From assembly GCA_934464775.1 (NCBI GenBank), contig CAKSKG010000017.1, positions 1 to 50,776 of the forward strand: a stretch of 50,776 nt of DNA. Direction: 5' to 3'. The stretch is from an uncultured Oscillospiraceae bacterium. Its GTDB lineage: Bacteria; Bacillota; Clostridia; Oscillospirales; Ruminococcaceae. Positions 24,994-32,450 of this stretch are shown piece by piece. The notes under the pieces are model-generated. The model did not search any database and was not told the origin of the DNA. It saw only the letters and a program-made list of their open reading frames with translations. The translations under genes were made by a program, and so were the position numbers. Position 1 is the first letter of the stretch. Every line of letters begins with the position of its first letter.

Positions 24994-25254
24994 TTAAATT
25001 TTGACTTTGGCTTTTTCTTCTTCGCTAAGTCTATCCTTGTTGTCAAGAAGAAATACTTTCCAACGCTTTTTATTCATATTATAAACCATAGTTTGCGCTA
25101 TGGCACATAAAACCGATAAAATTAGCCATAAAATGCTGAACTTAAAAATAGAAAGGATAATACAGAGTAAAAAGGGGATAACTATAATATTTTCAATAGT
25201 TTTTCCGGCAGCATTTCTCAAATTGAACTCTTTTTTTAATTCCTTTAATGTCAT
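24994..25254 (-). CDS. small two-helix membrane protein
   Basis: An 86-residue protein with a charged N-terminus (KELKKEFNLRNAAGK), two adjoining hydrophobic segments near residues 24-38 and 40-57, and a charged tail ending in EEEKAKVKI. No family recognised. The start is odd: a GGAGGTGAC ribosome site at 25281-25289 is about 27 bases from the ATG, and an 8-base hairpin (25261-25280) lies between. A TTG-initiated nine-codon reading frame starting by that site ends with its stop codon overlapping the ATG (ATGA), so translation may be coupled. The gene follows a lipoprotein gene in the same AT-rich unit. Confidence 0.65.
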   Translation of the reverse strand: MTLKELKKEFNLRNAAGKTIENIIVIPFLLCIILSIFKFSILWLILSVLCAIAQTMVYNMNKKRWKVFLLDNKDRLSEEEKAKVKI

Positions 25255-25260
25255 AGCATT

Positions 25261-25280
25261 TTGACTGATAACTCAGTCAA
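25261..25280 (-). other. hairpin between ribosome site and start codon
   Basis: Perfect inverted repeat TTGACTGA-TAAC-TCAGTCAA between GGAGG and the ATG of the small membrane protein gene. Folding would bring the ribosome site close to the start. Confidence 0.55.
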
Positions 25281-25293
25281 GTCACCTCCATTT

Positions 25294-25734
25294 TTAATAT
25301 TCGGGATAAGAAGCTGTTATATCCTTGTATGTTACGGTTACTTTATTTATGTATGTACCGTTTGATTCAGAAGATAAGTCAAGATCTACTGACATATCAT
25401 CAATATGATATGATGTACTGTCCAAATAATAGTATTGGGATATTTCATCTTTGACATCATCAAACGAAGTATCACTGGGAACCGATTCCCCAGCAACTGC
25501 CTTTTTTGTAAGATAAGTTGATAAAGCGGTATAGATATCCTTCGCTGTGGCGGCAATAACAGTGTAATTGTCCTGTTCAGCTTGTTGTTCAGCTTGCTCT
25601 AAGTAAATACTTTCGACAAGTTCTTCGTTTTCAGTATTTTTTTCAGTGTTTTCAATATTCACATTGCAGCCTGTAAGCGACAAAATGCTTATTGACAAAG
25701 CAATACAAATTATTGTTTTTTTTACTCTTTTCAT
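25294..25734 (-). CDS. putative lipoprotein of unknown function
   Basis: A 146-residue exported protein. It has a lysine-rich start, a hydrophobic core and a lipobox LTGC with the acylated Cys at residue 23, so it should be anchored on the outer face of the membrane. The mature part has a Glu/Gln-rich linker (EQAEQQAEQDNY), then a mixed alpha/beta domain with several Tyr and Asp (DEISQYYYLDST, DLDLSSESNG). The C-terminal half reads as beta strands. AAGGAGGAT precedes the ATG. It is transcribed from the operator-bearing promoter it shares with the divergent XRE regulator. AT-rich compared with the surrounding genes. Confidence 0.8.
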   Translation of the reverse strand: MKRVKKTIICIALSISILSLTGCNVNIENTEKNTENEELVESIYLEQAEQQAEQDNYTVIAATAKDIYTALSTYLTKKAVAGESVPSDTSFDDVKDEISQYYYLDSTSYHIDDMSVDLDLSSESNGTYINKVTVTYKDITASYPEY

Positions 25735-25754
25735 AATTTATCCTCCTTATGTAA

Positions 25755-25770
25755 GTGCCTTATTAGACAC
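25755..25770. promoter_or_regulatory. operator copy 2 for the XRE regulator
   Basis: GTGCCTTATTAGACAC, a near-palindrome that matches the copy at 25787-25801; it lies just downstream of the lipoprotein transcription start. Confidence 0.55.
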
Positions 25771-25781
25771 TTTATATTTTG

Positions 25782-25810
25782 ATTATAGTCTTATTAGGCA
25801 CAAAAGTCAA
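25782..25810 (-). promoter_or_regulatory. promoter of the lipoprotein unit
   Basis: Minus strand TTGACT (25805-25810), 17 bases, TATAAT (25782-25787). Confidence 0.9.
25787..25801. promoter_or_regulatory. operator copy 1 for the XRE regulator
   Basis: AGTCTTATTAGGCAC lies in the spacer of the lipoprotein promoter; both copies share the CTTATTAG core, 31 bases apart (three helical turns). Confidence 0.55.
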
Positions 25811-25858
25811 TAGAAATCAATCAAATATGGTATATTATATAAAAAAGAGGTGTCGAAT

Positions 25859-26188
25859 ATGGCAAGATATAACAGAATCAAAGACCTTAGAGAGGACAGC
25901 GATAAGACACAGCAGGAGCTGGCGGATTATCTCGGAACATCTTCACAGCACTACGGCAAATATGAAAACGGAAATGCAGAGATACCCTTTGAACGTGCGA
26001 TAGCTCTGGCAAAATATTATAATGTCAGTCTGGATTATATCGCAGGGCTGACCAACAACAAAAGGGGATTGGCGGCAGGGAATAATCCGCCTCCCGAGCA
26101 TAAGGAGCTTATCGAGCTGTATGATTCCTTTACCGATGAGGAAAAGGAAAAATTCAGCAGACTGATGCAGATATTTTCACGGAAATAA
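25859..26188 (+). CDS. XRE-family (Cro/CI-type) regulator
   Basis: A 109-residue DNA-binding protein. The helix-turn-helix spans residues 5-60 (IKDLREDSDKTQQELADYLGTSSQHYGKYENG, ALAKYYNVSLDYIAGLT). A short proline-rich linker and a C-terminal helix (FTDEEKEKFSRLMQIF) probably make the dimer contact. ATG 25859 is used because AGAGGTG is seven bases upstream; a GTG at 25850 lies inside that site. It is divergent from the lipoprotein gene, with two similar operator-like sites in between, so autoregulation and repression of the lipoprotein unit are likely. Confidence 0.92.
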   Translation: MARYNRIKDLREDSDKTQQELADYLGTSSQHYGKYENGNAEIPFERAIALAKYYNVSLDYIAGLTNNKRGLAAGNNPPPEHKELIELYDSFTDEEKEKFSRLMQIFSRK

Positions 26189-26228
26189 AACAGACCTGAG
26201 CAATTGTTTCAATGCTCAGGTCTGTTTT
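26187..26228. terminator. bidirectional terminator between XRE gene and ptsI
   Basis: Perfect 16-base inverted repeat AAAACAGACCTGAGCA and complement with a 10-base loop. Confidence 0.93.
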
Positions 26229-26247
26229 GGCTTTGTATGGTTATATT

Positions 26248-27882
26248 TTACTTTGAGAGATCAATGCTTCTGACAGCCTCTCTCACCTTTAAAACAAAGG
26301 AGGGAGATACCGAAAGCTCGTCGATGCCCATGCGCAGGAATGTTTCAGTAAGGGAGGTATCGGCGGCAAGCTCACCACAGATGCCTATCCATGCGCCGTG
26401 TCTGTGGGCATTTTCGGCGCTCATTTCGATAAGGCGGAGAATAGCTTCGTGATGTGTGTCGATGAACTGCTCCACATCGGGATTCTGCCTGTCGCAGGCA
26501 AGGGTGTACTGGGTCAGGTCATTTGTTCCGACGCTGAAAAAGTTTACCATCGGAGCAAGCCTGTCGCTGATAACGGCAGCCGCAGGAGTCTCTATCATAA
26601 TGCCGATCTCCGTGTTTTCGGAGTAGCTCAGACCGTCATTTTTCAGTTCGTTCTTAACGTCCTCGCATATGGCAAGTATCTTTTCAAGCTCGCTTACGCT
26701 TGTTATCATCGGGAACATTATTCCAAGGTTTCCGTATACAGACGCTCTGTAAAGGGCACGGAGCTGTGTGCGGAATATTTCGGGACGGGTCAGGCAGATT
26801 CGTATTGCACGAAGTCCCAGCGCAGGATTTTCTTCCTTTTTCAGATCAAAATAATCCACCTGCTTGTCCGCACCGATGTCCAGAGTACGGATAATCACCT
26901 TTTTGCCTGCCATGCTTTCCAGCACCTTTTTGTATGCCGCAAACTGCATTTCCTCGGTGGGGAAGTCGCTGTTTTCAAGATAAAGGAACTCGCTGCGGAA
27001 AAGTCCGATTCCGCCTGCATCATTCAGCAGGACTGCACCGATATTGTCAACGCTGCCGATGTTCGCATAAATGTTGATCTTTTTTCCGTCAAGAGTAACG
27101 TTTTCCTTGCCCTTGAGATCGTTCAGCAGACGCTTCTTTTCTTCATCGGAGCGCTGCTTTTCACGGTAGATGTTAAGAGTTTCCTCATCGGGAGCTATGA
27201 AGATCTCGCCTGTGTAGCCGTCAACTATTGCGGTGTCGCCGTCCTTTATCTCCGAAAGGAAGCTGTTTCCGAGTCCGATTACCGCAGGGATATTCATGTT
27301 CCTCGCAAGGATAGCCGTGTGTGAATTTGAGGAGCCGTGAGCAGTTGCAAATGCAAGCACCTTGTCCTTGTCAAGGGAAACAGTTTCGCTGGGAGCAAGA
27401 TCGTCCGCACAGATGATGAGCTTTTCATCGGAGCTGCTTCCGCCGCTGACCGTTCCCGAAAGATTGGCGATTATGCGGCTTGATATATCCTTTACATCGG
27501 CAGCTCTCGCCTGCATATATGCATCGTCCATGGAAGCGAACATCTCCGAGAAATTGTCCGCAGTTACCGAAACGGCATACTCTGCGTTGACTTTTTGTGT
27601 GGTGATGATGTTTCTTATGGAATCGTTGTAATCCTCGTCCTCAAGCATCATTATGTGTATCTCGAATATCTGCGCATTAGTCTCGCCGACCTCTTTCAGC
27701 GCCTTTTCGTAGATAGCTTGAAGCTGCTCGGAAGCAGCCTTTTCAGCGGCTTCAACTCTTGCTATTTCAGCATCGGTATCATCGGTGTGTCTGCGCTGGA
27801 TAATAACATCACTGCGCTTGAAAAGGCTAATTTTTCCGATAGCAACTGCTCCGTATACGCCCTTGCCCGTATATTTTTTCAT
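26248..27882 (-). CDS. ptsI: phosphoenolpyruvate-protein phosphotransferase (enzyme I)
   Basis: A 544-residue cytosolic enzyme that takes phosphate from PEP and passes it to HPr. The N-terminal HPr-binding domain is followed by the phosphohistidine motif GSSNSHTAILAR with His 188. The C-terminal PEP-binding barrel has GIGLFRSEFLYL, RTLDIGADKQ, FSVGTNDLTQY and the catalytic Cys in GICGELAAD. Length is slightly below the usual 570. It is the last gene of the glcT-ptsG-ptsH-ptsI unit, 34 bases after ptsH, with a CGAGGAGC ribosome site, and ends at a bidirectional terminator. Confidence 0.97.
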   Translation of the reverse strand: MKKYTGKGVYGAVAIGKISLFKRSDVIIQRRHTDDTDAEIARVEAAEKAASEQLQAIYEKALKEVGETNAQIFEIHIMMLEDEDYNDSIRNIITTQKVNAEYAVSVTADNFSEMFASMDDAYMQARAADVKDISSRIIANLSGTVSGGSSSDEKLIICADDLAPSETVSLDKDKVLAFATAHGSSNSHTAILARNMNIPAVIGLGNSFLSEIKDGDTAIVDGYTGEIFIAPDEETLNIYREKQRSDEEKKRLLNDLKGKENVTLDGKKINIYANIGSVDNIGAVLLNDAGGIGLFRSEFLYLENSDFPTEEMQFAAYKKVLESMAGKKVIIRTLDIGADKQVDYFDLKKEENPALGLRAIRICLTRPEIFRTQLRALYRASVYGNLGIMFPMITSVSELEKILAICEDVKNELKNDGLSYSENTEIGIMIETPAAAVISDRLAPMVNFFSVGTNDLTQYTLACDRQNPDVEQFIDTHHEAILRLIEMSAENAHRHGAWIGICGELAADTSLTETFLRMGIDELSVSPSFVLKVREAVRSIDLSK

Positions 27883-27916
27883 AATATCAGCTCCTCGTTA
27901 CGCTTATTTTATAAAA

Positions 27917-28174
27917 TCAGAGGTTCTCGCTGAAAAAGCTCTGCATCTCGGCAGCTGCTTTTTCCTCGTCGGCGCCCTCAACTGTGACATTTACAGTCTC
28001 GCCGCACTTTACGCCCAGTCCCATAAGAGCCATGAGCTTTGTTGCATTGACGCTCTTGCCGTTCTTTTCGATCATTACAGTGCTTTCAAATTCCTTTGCT
28101 TTCTTTGCAAGAAGACCTGCGGGTCTTGCGTGGATACCGATCTCGTCCTTGATTGTGTAGCTGAATGTTTTCAT
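27917..28174 (-). CDS. ptsH: phosphocarrier protein HPr
   Basis: An 85-residue phosphocarrier. The active histidine is His 15 in GIHARPAG, phosphorylated by enzyme I. In Firmicutes HPr is also phosphorylated on Ser 46 by HPr kinase to drive catabolite repression. Here the aligned stretch reads VNATKLMALMGLG, which puts Lys at position 46 with Thr at 45, so the regulatory serine is missing. Position 52, often Ser, is Gly. It lies between ptsG and ptsI in the operon, preceded by a hairpin at 28217-28243 and a GAAAGGAAT ribosome site. Confidence 0.96.
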   Translation of the reverse strand: MKTFSYTIKDEIGIHARPAGLLAKKAKEFESTVMIEKNGKSVNATKLMALMGLGVKCGETVNVTVEGADEEKAAAEMQSFFSENL

Positions 28175-28216
28175 AGTTATTATTCCTTTCTGATTATAAA
28201 TTATTATTTTTACTGC

Positions 28217-28243
28217 GCTGCGGACAAATTGATTATCCGCAGC
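28217..28243 (-). other. intercistronic hairpin between ptsG and ptsH
   Basis: Perfect 8-base stem GCTGCGGA / TCCGCAGC without a following U-run; a likely processing or stabilising hairpin. Confidence 0.55.
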
Positions 28244-28251
28244 TGCAATTT

Positions 28252-30387
28252 TTAGCGGTTGATTTTGAAAATTTCTTCGCCGGGAGCGGTCTTGCCCTGT
28301 GCAAGGGGAGTGAATGAATGATAATCGTCCGAATTGCAGATTATCATAGGCGTTGTTATCTTGAAGCCTGCGTCCTTTATCCCGTCGGGGTCAAAGCTTA
28401 TCAGCAGGTCGCCTTTCTTTATTTTGTCGCCGTCGGAAATGTGAGCCGTAAAGAATTTTCCTCCAAGCTGAACTGTGTCTATGCCGATGTGGAGAAGTAT
28501 TTCCGCACCGTCCGAGGAAACAATATTTACAGCGTGCTTTGTGTCGAATACGCTTTCAACAGTGCCGTCGCAGGGAGCGTACAGTCTGCCCTCCGCAGGC
28601 TCTATTGCGATTCCCTCGCCGAGAATTTTCTGTGAGAAAACATCGTCCTCAACATTTTCAAGGGGGACTATGGTTCCGTTCATGTGTGAGCAGAGAATTA
28701 TCGGTGAAGCATTTTCCGCATTTTCGGCAGGCTTGCTTTCGGCGGATCCGGTGCTTTCGTTTTCTGGAACGTCCGATATGCTGATATTATCGGCTTCGGG
28801 GGACTGCATGAAATCTTCAAGGTTTGATTTTATAACGGATACCTTCGGACCGTATACCACCTGAACGCCGTTGCCCTTGTGGATAACTCCCGAGGCGCCG
28901 CTCTGTTTCAGCAGGCTGTCATTTACCTTTTCGGGGTCATTCACCGTTACACGGAGACGTGTTGCGCAGCAGTCAACGTCCGAGATATTGTCCTTGCCGC
29001 CAAGTCCCATGAGAATAAGGGGACTTACGGAATCGGAGCTGCCGTTTTCAGATTTGGCTGCCTTTGCTTCGTTGAGGTCGCTTCTTCTGTAAAGCTTAGG
29101 CTCAACATCGTCAGGCTCTCTGCCGGGAGTTTTAAGATCAAGCTTTGTTATCATGAAGTAGAATACGAAGTAATATACAACTGCATAGATAAGACCTATT
29201 ATGACTATCCATATCCAGTTTGTTTTTTCGTTGCCCTGGAGAATTCCGAAGAGCGTCATGTCGATAAGTCCGCCTGAGAATGTCATTCCCACTCCGACGT
29301 TGAAAATGTGCATGAGCATATAGGAAAGTCCTGCCAGTACGCAGTGAACGGCGTACATAAGGGGTGCAACGAACAGGAATGTGAATTCAAGCGGTTCCGT
29401 AATGCCTGTGAGCATTGATGTAAGAGCTGCGGAGAGCAGCAGGCTGCCGACTACCTTTTTCTTTTCGGGGCGTGCGGCTCTGTACATTGCGAATGCGGCT
29501 GCGGGAAGTCCGAAGATCATGAACGGGAATTTTCCTGCCATGAAGCGTGTTGCGGAAACGGAGAAATGCTCGGTGGACTTTGAGGCAAGCTCCGCAAAGA
29601 AGATGTTCTGTGCGCCTGTAACAACATTTCCGTCGATCATCATGGAGCCGCCAAGCTCTGTCTGCCAGAAAGGCATATAGAATACGTGGTGAAGTCCGAA
29701 GGGGATAAGCGCACGTTCAAGAATGCCGTATATCCATGTTCCCGCATATCCCGAATTGAGTACCAGTGTGCCGAGCTGTGCGATGCCTGCCTGAACTATT
29801 GGCCAGAGGTAGAACATCACGATGCCGACGATAAGATACACAACAGTGGAAACTATCGGGACGAAGCGTGTTCCTCCGAAGAATGAAAGCACCTGCGGAA
29901 GCTCCGTCTTGTAGAAGCGGTTGTGAAGCGCCGCAACGCCGAGTCCCACCAGTATGCCGCCGAAAACTCCCATCTGGAGAGTGGTTATTCCAAGGACCGA
30001 GGTTGTGGAGTTGGGAGCCATTGCGTCAACTCCGCCGTTTGCGGAGATAAGTGCGCTGATAGCGGTGTTCATTACGAGGTAGGCGATAGCGCCCGAAAGA
30101 GCGGCAACTTCCTTTTCCTTTTTCGCCATGCCGATAGCAACGCCCATTGCGAACAGCAGCGCAAGGTTGTCAAAAACGGCGCTGCCCGTTTTGCTCATGA
30201 TGTCAAGGATAGTGTAGAGCAGTCCGCCCTCATAGATAACTTTGCCGAGGTGATAGGTCTCAATAGTTGTGGGATTTGTAAAAGAGCTGCCGATGCCAAG
30301 CAGAAGTCCCGCTACGGGAAGCAGTGCGATAGGCAGCATAAACGAACGTCCGACACGCTGGAGTACGCCGAAAATTTTGTCTTTCAC
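28252..30387 (-). CDS. ptsG: PTS glucose/N-acetylglucosamine-type EIICBA permease
   Basis: A 711-residue membrane permease that imports and phosphorylates a hexose. EIIC (residues 1-415) has the family start RSFMLPIALLPVAGLLLGIG and the substrate motif GITEPLEF near 328-335. EIIB (452-530) has the phosphocysteine Cys 474 in CCATRLRV. EIIA (560-711) has His 618 and phosphohistidine His 633 in LLHIGIDTV. Domain order C-B-A is that of B. subtilis PtsG. The sugar is inferred, as glucose and GlcNAc permeases are close. Gene order glcT-ptsG-ptsH-ptsI matches the B. subtilis locus. AAAGGAGAG precedes the ATG. Confidence 0.94.
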   Translation of the reverse strand: MKDKIFGVLQRVGRSFMLPIALLPVAGLLLGIGSSFTNPTTIETYHLGKVIYEGGLLYTILDIMSKTGSAVFDNLALLFAMGVAIGMAKKEKEVAALSGAIAYLVMNTAISALISANGGVDAMAPNSTTSVLGITTLQMGVFGGILVGLGVAALHNRFYKTELPQVLSFFGGTRFVPIVSTVVYLIVGIVMFYLWPIVQAGIAQLGTLVLNSGYAGTWIYGILERALIPFGLHHVFYMPFWQTELGGSMMIDGNVVTGAQNIFFAELASKSTEHFSVSATRFMAGKFPFMIFGLPAAAFAMYRAARPEKKKVVGSLLLSAALTSMLTGITEPLEFTFLFVAPLMYAVHCVLAGLSYMLMHIFNVGVGMTFSGGLIDMTLFGILQGNEKTNWIWIVIIGLIYAVVYYFVFYFMITKLDLKTPGREPDDVEPKLYRRSDLNEAKAAKSENGSSDSVSPLILMGLGGKDNISDVDCCATRLRVTVNDPEKVNDSLLKQSGASGVIHKGNGVQVVYGPKVSVIKSNLEDFMQSPEADNISISDVPENESTGSAESKPAENAENASPIILCSHMNGTIVPLENVEDDVFSQKILGEGIAIEPAEGRLYAPCDGTVESVFDTKHAVNIVSSDGAEILLHIGIDTVQLGGKFFTAHISDGDKIKKGDLLISFDPDGIKDAGFKITTPMIICNSDDYHSFTPLAQGKTAPGEEIFKINR

Positions 30388-30473
30388 ATTGATCTCTCCT
30401 TTTAATATAATTTTTTCGGCTGACAGACAGGCTGCAAATCTGTATGTTTTGCCGTATAAAACCGCACTTCACG

Positions 30474-30495
30474 CTAATGTGGTACCTATCATTAG
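30474..30495. other. small hairpin in the glcT-ptsG intergenic region
   Basis: CTAATG / CATTAG with a 10-base loop. The rest of 30388-30525 shows no clear promoter or terminator, and no convincing RAT sequence. Confidence 0.35.
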
Positions 30496-30525
30496 AAAAA
30501 TAAGGCGGAATTTTAACATTTAAAT

Positions 30526-31362
30526 TTACTCTGTGATTTTTTTGAGATGAAGAGCAAGCGTTATCATTTCATCTTCCGAAATGGTTTTTTCGCAGGTCTT
30601 GAAAATATGATCTCTGAAAAGCTTTGCGCATTTGTAATGCTTGTTGAATTTCAGCTTTACCAGCGAAAGTATATCTTCGTCACGGCTTATGACATTTGGA
30701 AGTTCTTCGGATTCCATGAGCCGCTTTGCAAGGTATTTCAGATGCACCAGAAAGCGCTCATATGCAACTGTGGATTTGTCTATTTCATTCCGATAATACT
30801 CATCGGCAATCTTTGCGCATTCATTGACAAGCTTTGTCATATCGGAGACCTGTGACATTTTCGTGCCCATTCTCGCATTGATGATGTGCATTGCGATAAA
30901 TCCTGCCTCGTCATTGTGGAGCGAAACTCCCAGCTTTTCGTTTATCTCGCCGAGACAGTATCTTCCGAGGGAAAGCTCCTCGGGGAAACAGTCGCTTATT
31001 GATTCCATAAGCGGATTTGTAAATTCGATGCCCTGCTTTTTCCGCTCTATCGCAAAGGCGATATGGTCGGAAAGTGTTATCAGAAGCGATTCATTGAGCT
31101 TGCAGGCAAGCTCTTCCGTGATATGCTTTACAAGCTCGTCTGTGAGCTTTATCACGTCGAAAGGTATCTCCGAAAGGCTGTCGATAAGTTTTTTGCGGAG
31201 CGTCGAATCGGTGATGATATATATTTTATGATCGGGAGCAGGCTCGATGCTGTCGCCGTATTTCTTTCCGAAGCCGATGCCCTTGCCCGAGATTATCTGC
31301 TCTCTTCCTTTATTATCTGCCGCGCAGACAGTGTTATTATTTATGACCTTGATTATTTTCAT
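30526..31362 (-). CDS. glcT: BglG/LicT/GlcT-family transcription antiterminator
   Basis: A 278-residue RNA-binding regulator. Residues 1-58 are the CAT domain (MKIIKVINNNTV, GKGIGFGKKYGD) that binds RAT hairpins. Two PRD domains follow, about 65-170 and 172-278, with the PTS-phosphorylatable histidines in SDHIAFAI and AMHIINARM (PRD1) and VHLKYLAKR and ALHLKK (PRD2). ATG 31362 has AAGGGGAA upstream; a longer start 72 bases earlier would run through the leader. It precedes ptsG-ptsH-ptsI. Its leader carries a RAT-like site overlapping a terminator, so it should control its own operon. LicT- or GlcT-type specificity cannot be settled. Confidence 0.92.
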   Translation of the reverse strand: MKIIKVINNNTVCAADNKGREQIISGKGIGFGKKYGDSIEPAPDHKIYIITDSTLRKKLIDSLSEIPFDVIKLTDELVKHITEELACKLNESLLITLSDHIAFAIERKKQGIEFTNPLMESISDCFPEELSLGRYCLGEINEKLGVSLHNDEAGFIAMHIINARMGTKMSQVSDMTKLVNECAKIADEYYRNEIDKSTVAYERFLVHLKYLAKRLMESEELPNVISRDEDILSLVKLKFNKHYKCAKLFRDHIFKTCEKTISEDEMITLALHLKKITE

Positions 31363-31412
31363 TGATGTTTTTCCCCTTTTGATGAATTTTACGATGCCTG
31401 TATAATAAAAAA

Positions 31413-31460
31413 AACCAACCTCAACACGGCACAACTAAATTGTCCGCATGAAAGTTGGTT
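31413..31460 (-). terminator. conditional terminator in the glcT leader
   Basis: Minus-strand arms AACCAAC and GTTGGTT close a long stem followed by eight U. The first four bases of the 5' arm are also the 3' end of the RAT-like site, so the two folds exclude each other. Confidence 0.8.
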
Positions 31461-31491
31461 ATGCCCGATCAATAAAGAAAGGTAACACTCC
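31457..31491 (-). promoter_or_regulatory. RAT-like ribonucleic antiterminator
   Basis: Minus strand GGAGTGTTAC...GGGCATAACC, matching the LicT/SacY RAT pattern GGATTGTTAC...GGCAAAACC at both conserved ends, with a longer centre (15 bases). Confidence 0.78.
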
Positions 31492-31522
31492 AATAAATCT
31501 ATGTGTTATTTTCACTATAATC

Positions 31523-31551
31523 AGTTTACAATGTTTGAAAGATTTTGTCAA
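31523..31551 (-). promoter_or_regulatory. promoter of glcT-ptsGHI
   Basis: Minus strand TTGACA (31546-31551), 17 bases, TAAACT (31523-31528). Confidence 0.85.
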
Positions 31552-31659
31552 TAGGTTATAATGATTTTATGATCCATTTCTCTGATTATCACAAAAACGA
31601 TTATGGGTTTATAGTGAAAATATACATAAATTTATCGAATGACAGTGATTTTTTGTTGC

Positions 31660-32382
31660 TTATACTCCCTGAAATAAGCCATAAATTATCGGAAAAACAA
31701 GAGCGGGGAGCATATTGCCCACCTTGAATTTTTTCCCGAACGAAAGATTGACGCCTACGCAGAATATCAGCATCGAACCGATAAAGGATATGTCTGCGAT
31801 GATGCCGTCGCTGAAAACGGGTGCAAGAAATCCCGCAAAAACAGTTACCGTGCCCTGGAGCAGCGCAACGGGAATAGCCGAGAATGCCACGCCCTTGCCG
31901 TATGCCGCCGCAAATACCATTACGATAACAAAGTCCAGTGCCGCCTTTGCGAAAAGCATATCATGGTCGCCTGAAATGCCGTCCTCAATAGAGCCGACTA
32001 TCGCCATTGCTCCGATGCAGACGGTCAATGAGGCTGTGACGAAGCCCTCCACGAATTTTGAATCTCCGCTGCTGCGTGCTTTTTCTTTCAGCCATTCGCC
32101 GAAGCGCTCCATTTGCAGCTCAATGTTGATAAGCTCTCCCAGAAGTGCGCCCAGCGTCAGTGAGATTATCATGAGCATTGTTCCGCCTGTTTCAAGCTTG
32201 TCGCCCCGAACGGTGAAAATGCCGCTGAATGCTCCCGATGCGCCGATGAATATGACAGCAAGTCCCATTACCTGCATCACGATATCCTGAAAGCGCTGCT
32301 GTATTTTTGATTTGAATATCATTCCGATGATGCTGCCTGCAACTATTGCGGCAGCATTTACTATTGTTCCGAGTCCGTGCAT
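31660..32382 (-). CDS. DUF554 (YdfK-type) membrane protein
   Basis: A 240-residue integral membrane protein with about seven hydrophobic segments and the DUF554 signatures GLGTIVNAAAIVAGSIIG, GGTMLMIISLTLGALLGE, GFVTASLTVCIGAMAIVGSIEDG and LLFCVGVNL-like end. The family is thought to be a transporter, but the substrate is not established. ATG 32382 has TTGGAG six bases upstream; an earlier start would lie within a terminator. That terminator's U-run runs directly into the ribosome site, so expression may depend on read-through. The 31561-31659 stretch downstream shows no clear hairpin. Confidence 0.93.
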   Translation of the reverse strand: MHGLGTIVNAAAIVAGSIIGMIFKSKIQQRFQDIVMQVMGLAVIFIGASGAFSGIFTVRGDKLETGGTMLMIISLTLGALLGELINIELQMERFGEWLKEKARSSGDSKFVEGFVTASLTVCIGAMAIVGSIEDGISGDHDMLFAKAALDFVIVMVFAAAYGKGVAFSAIPVALLQGTVTVFAGFLAPVFSDGIIADISFIGSMLIFCVGVNLSFGKKFKVGNMLPALVFPIIYGLFQGV

Positions 32383-32393
32383 AAAATACTCCA

Positions 32394-32428
32394 AAAAAAT
32401 GCCGCACCGTATTCGGCGCAGCATTTTT
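32394..32428 (-). terminator. terminator of the liv operon, fused to the DUF554 ribosome site
   Basis: AAAAATGCTGCGCCG and CGGTGCGGCATTTTTTT on the minus strand; the U-run is followed at once by GGAG, the DUF554 ribosome site. Confidence 0.88.
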
Positions 32429-32450
32429 GATAATTGATATTTTCAGCCGA

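Noticed and set aside
26398..27324. 308-residue open frame on the plus strand
   Set aside because: It lies wholly opposite ptsI, has no ribosome site and reads as the reverse of a conserved gene; a frame shadow.
30388..30525. Second RAT/terminator between glcT and ptsG
   Set aside because: An ACGGCAAAAC fragment recalls a RAT 3' end, but the 5' half and a U-run terminator are missing.
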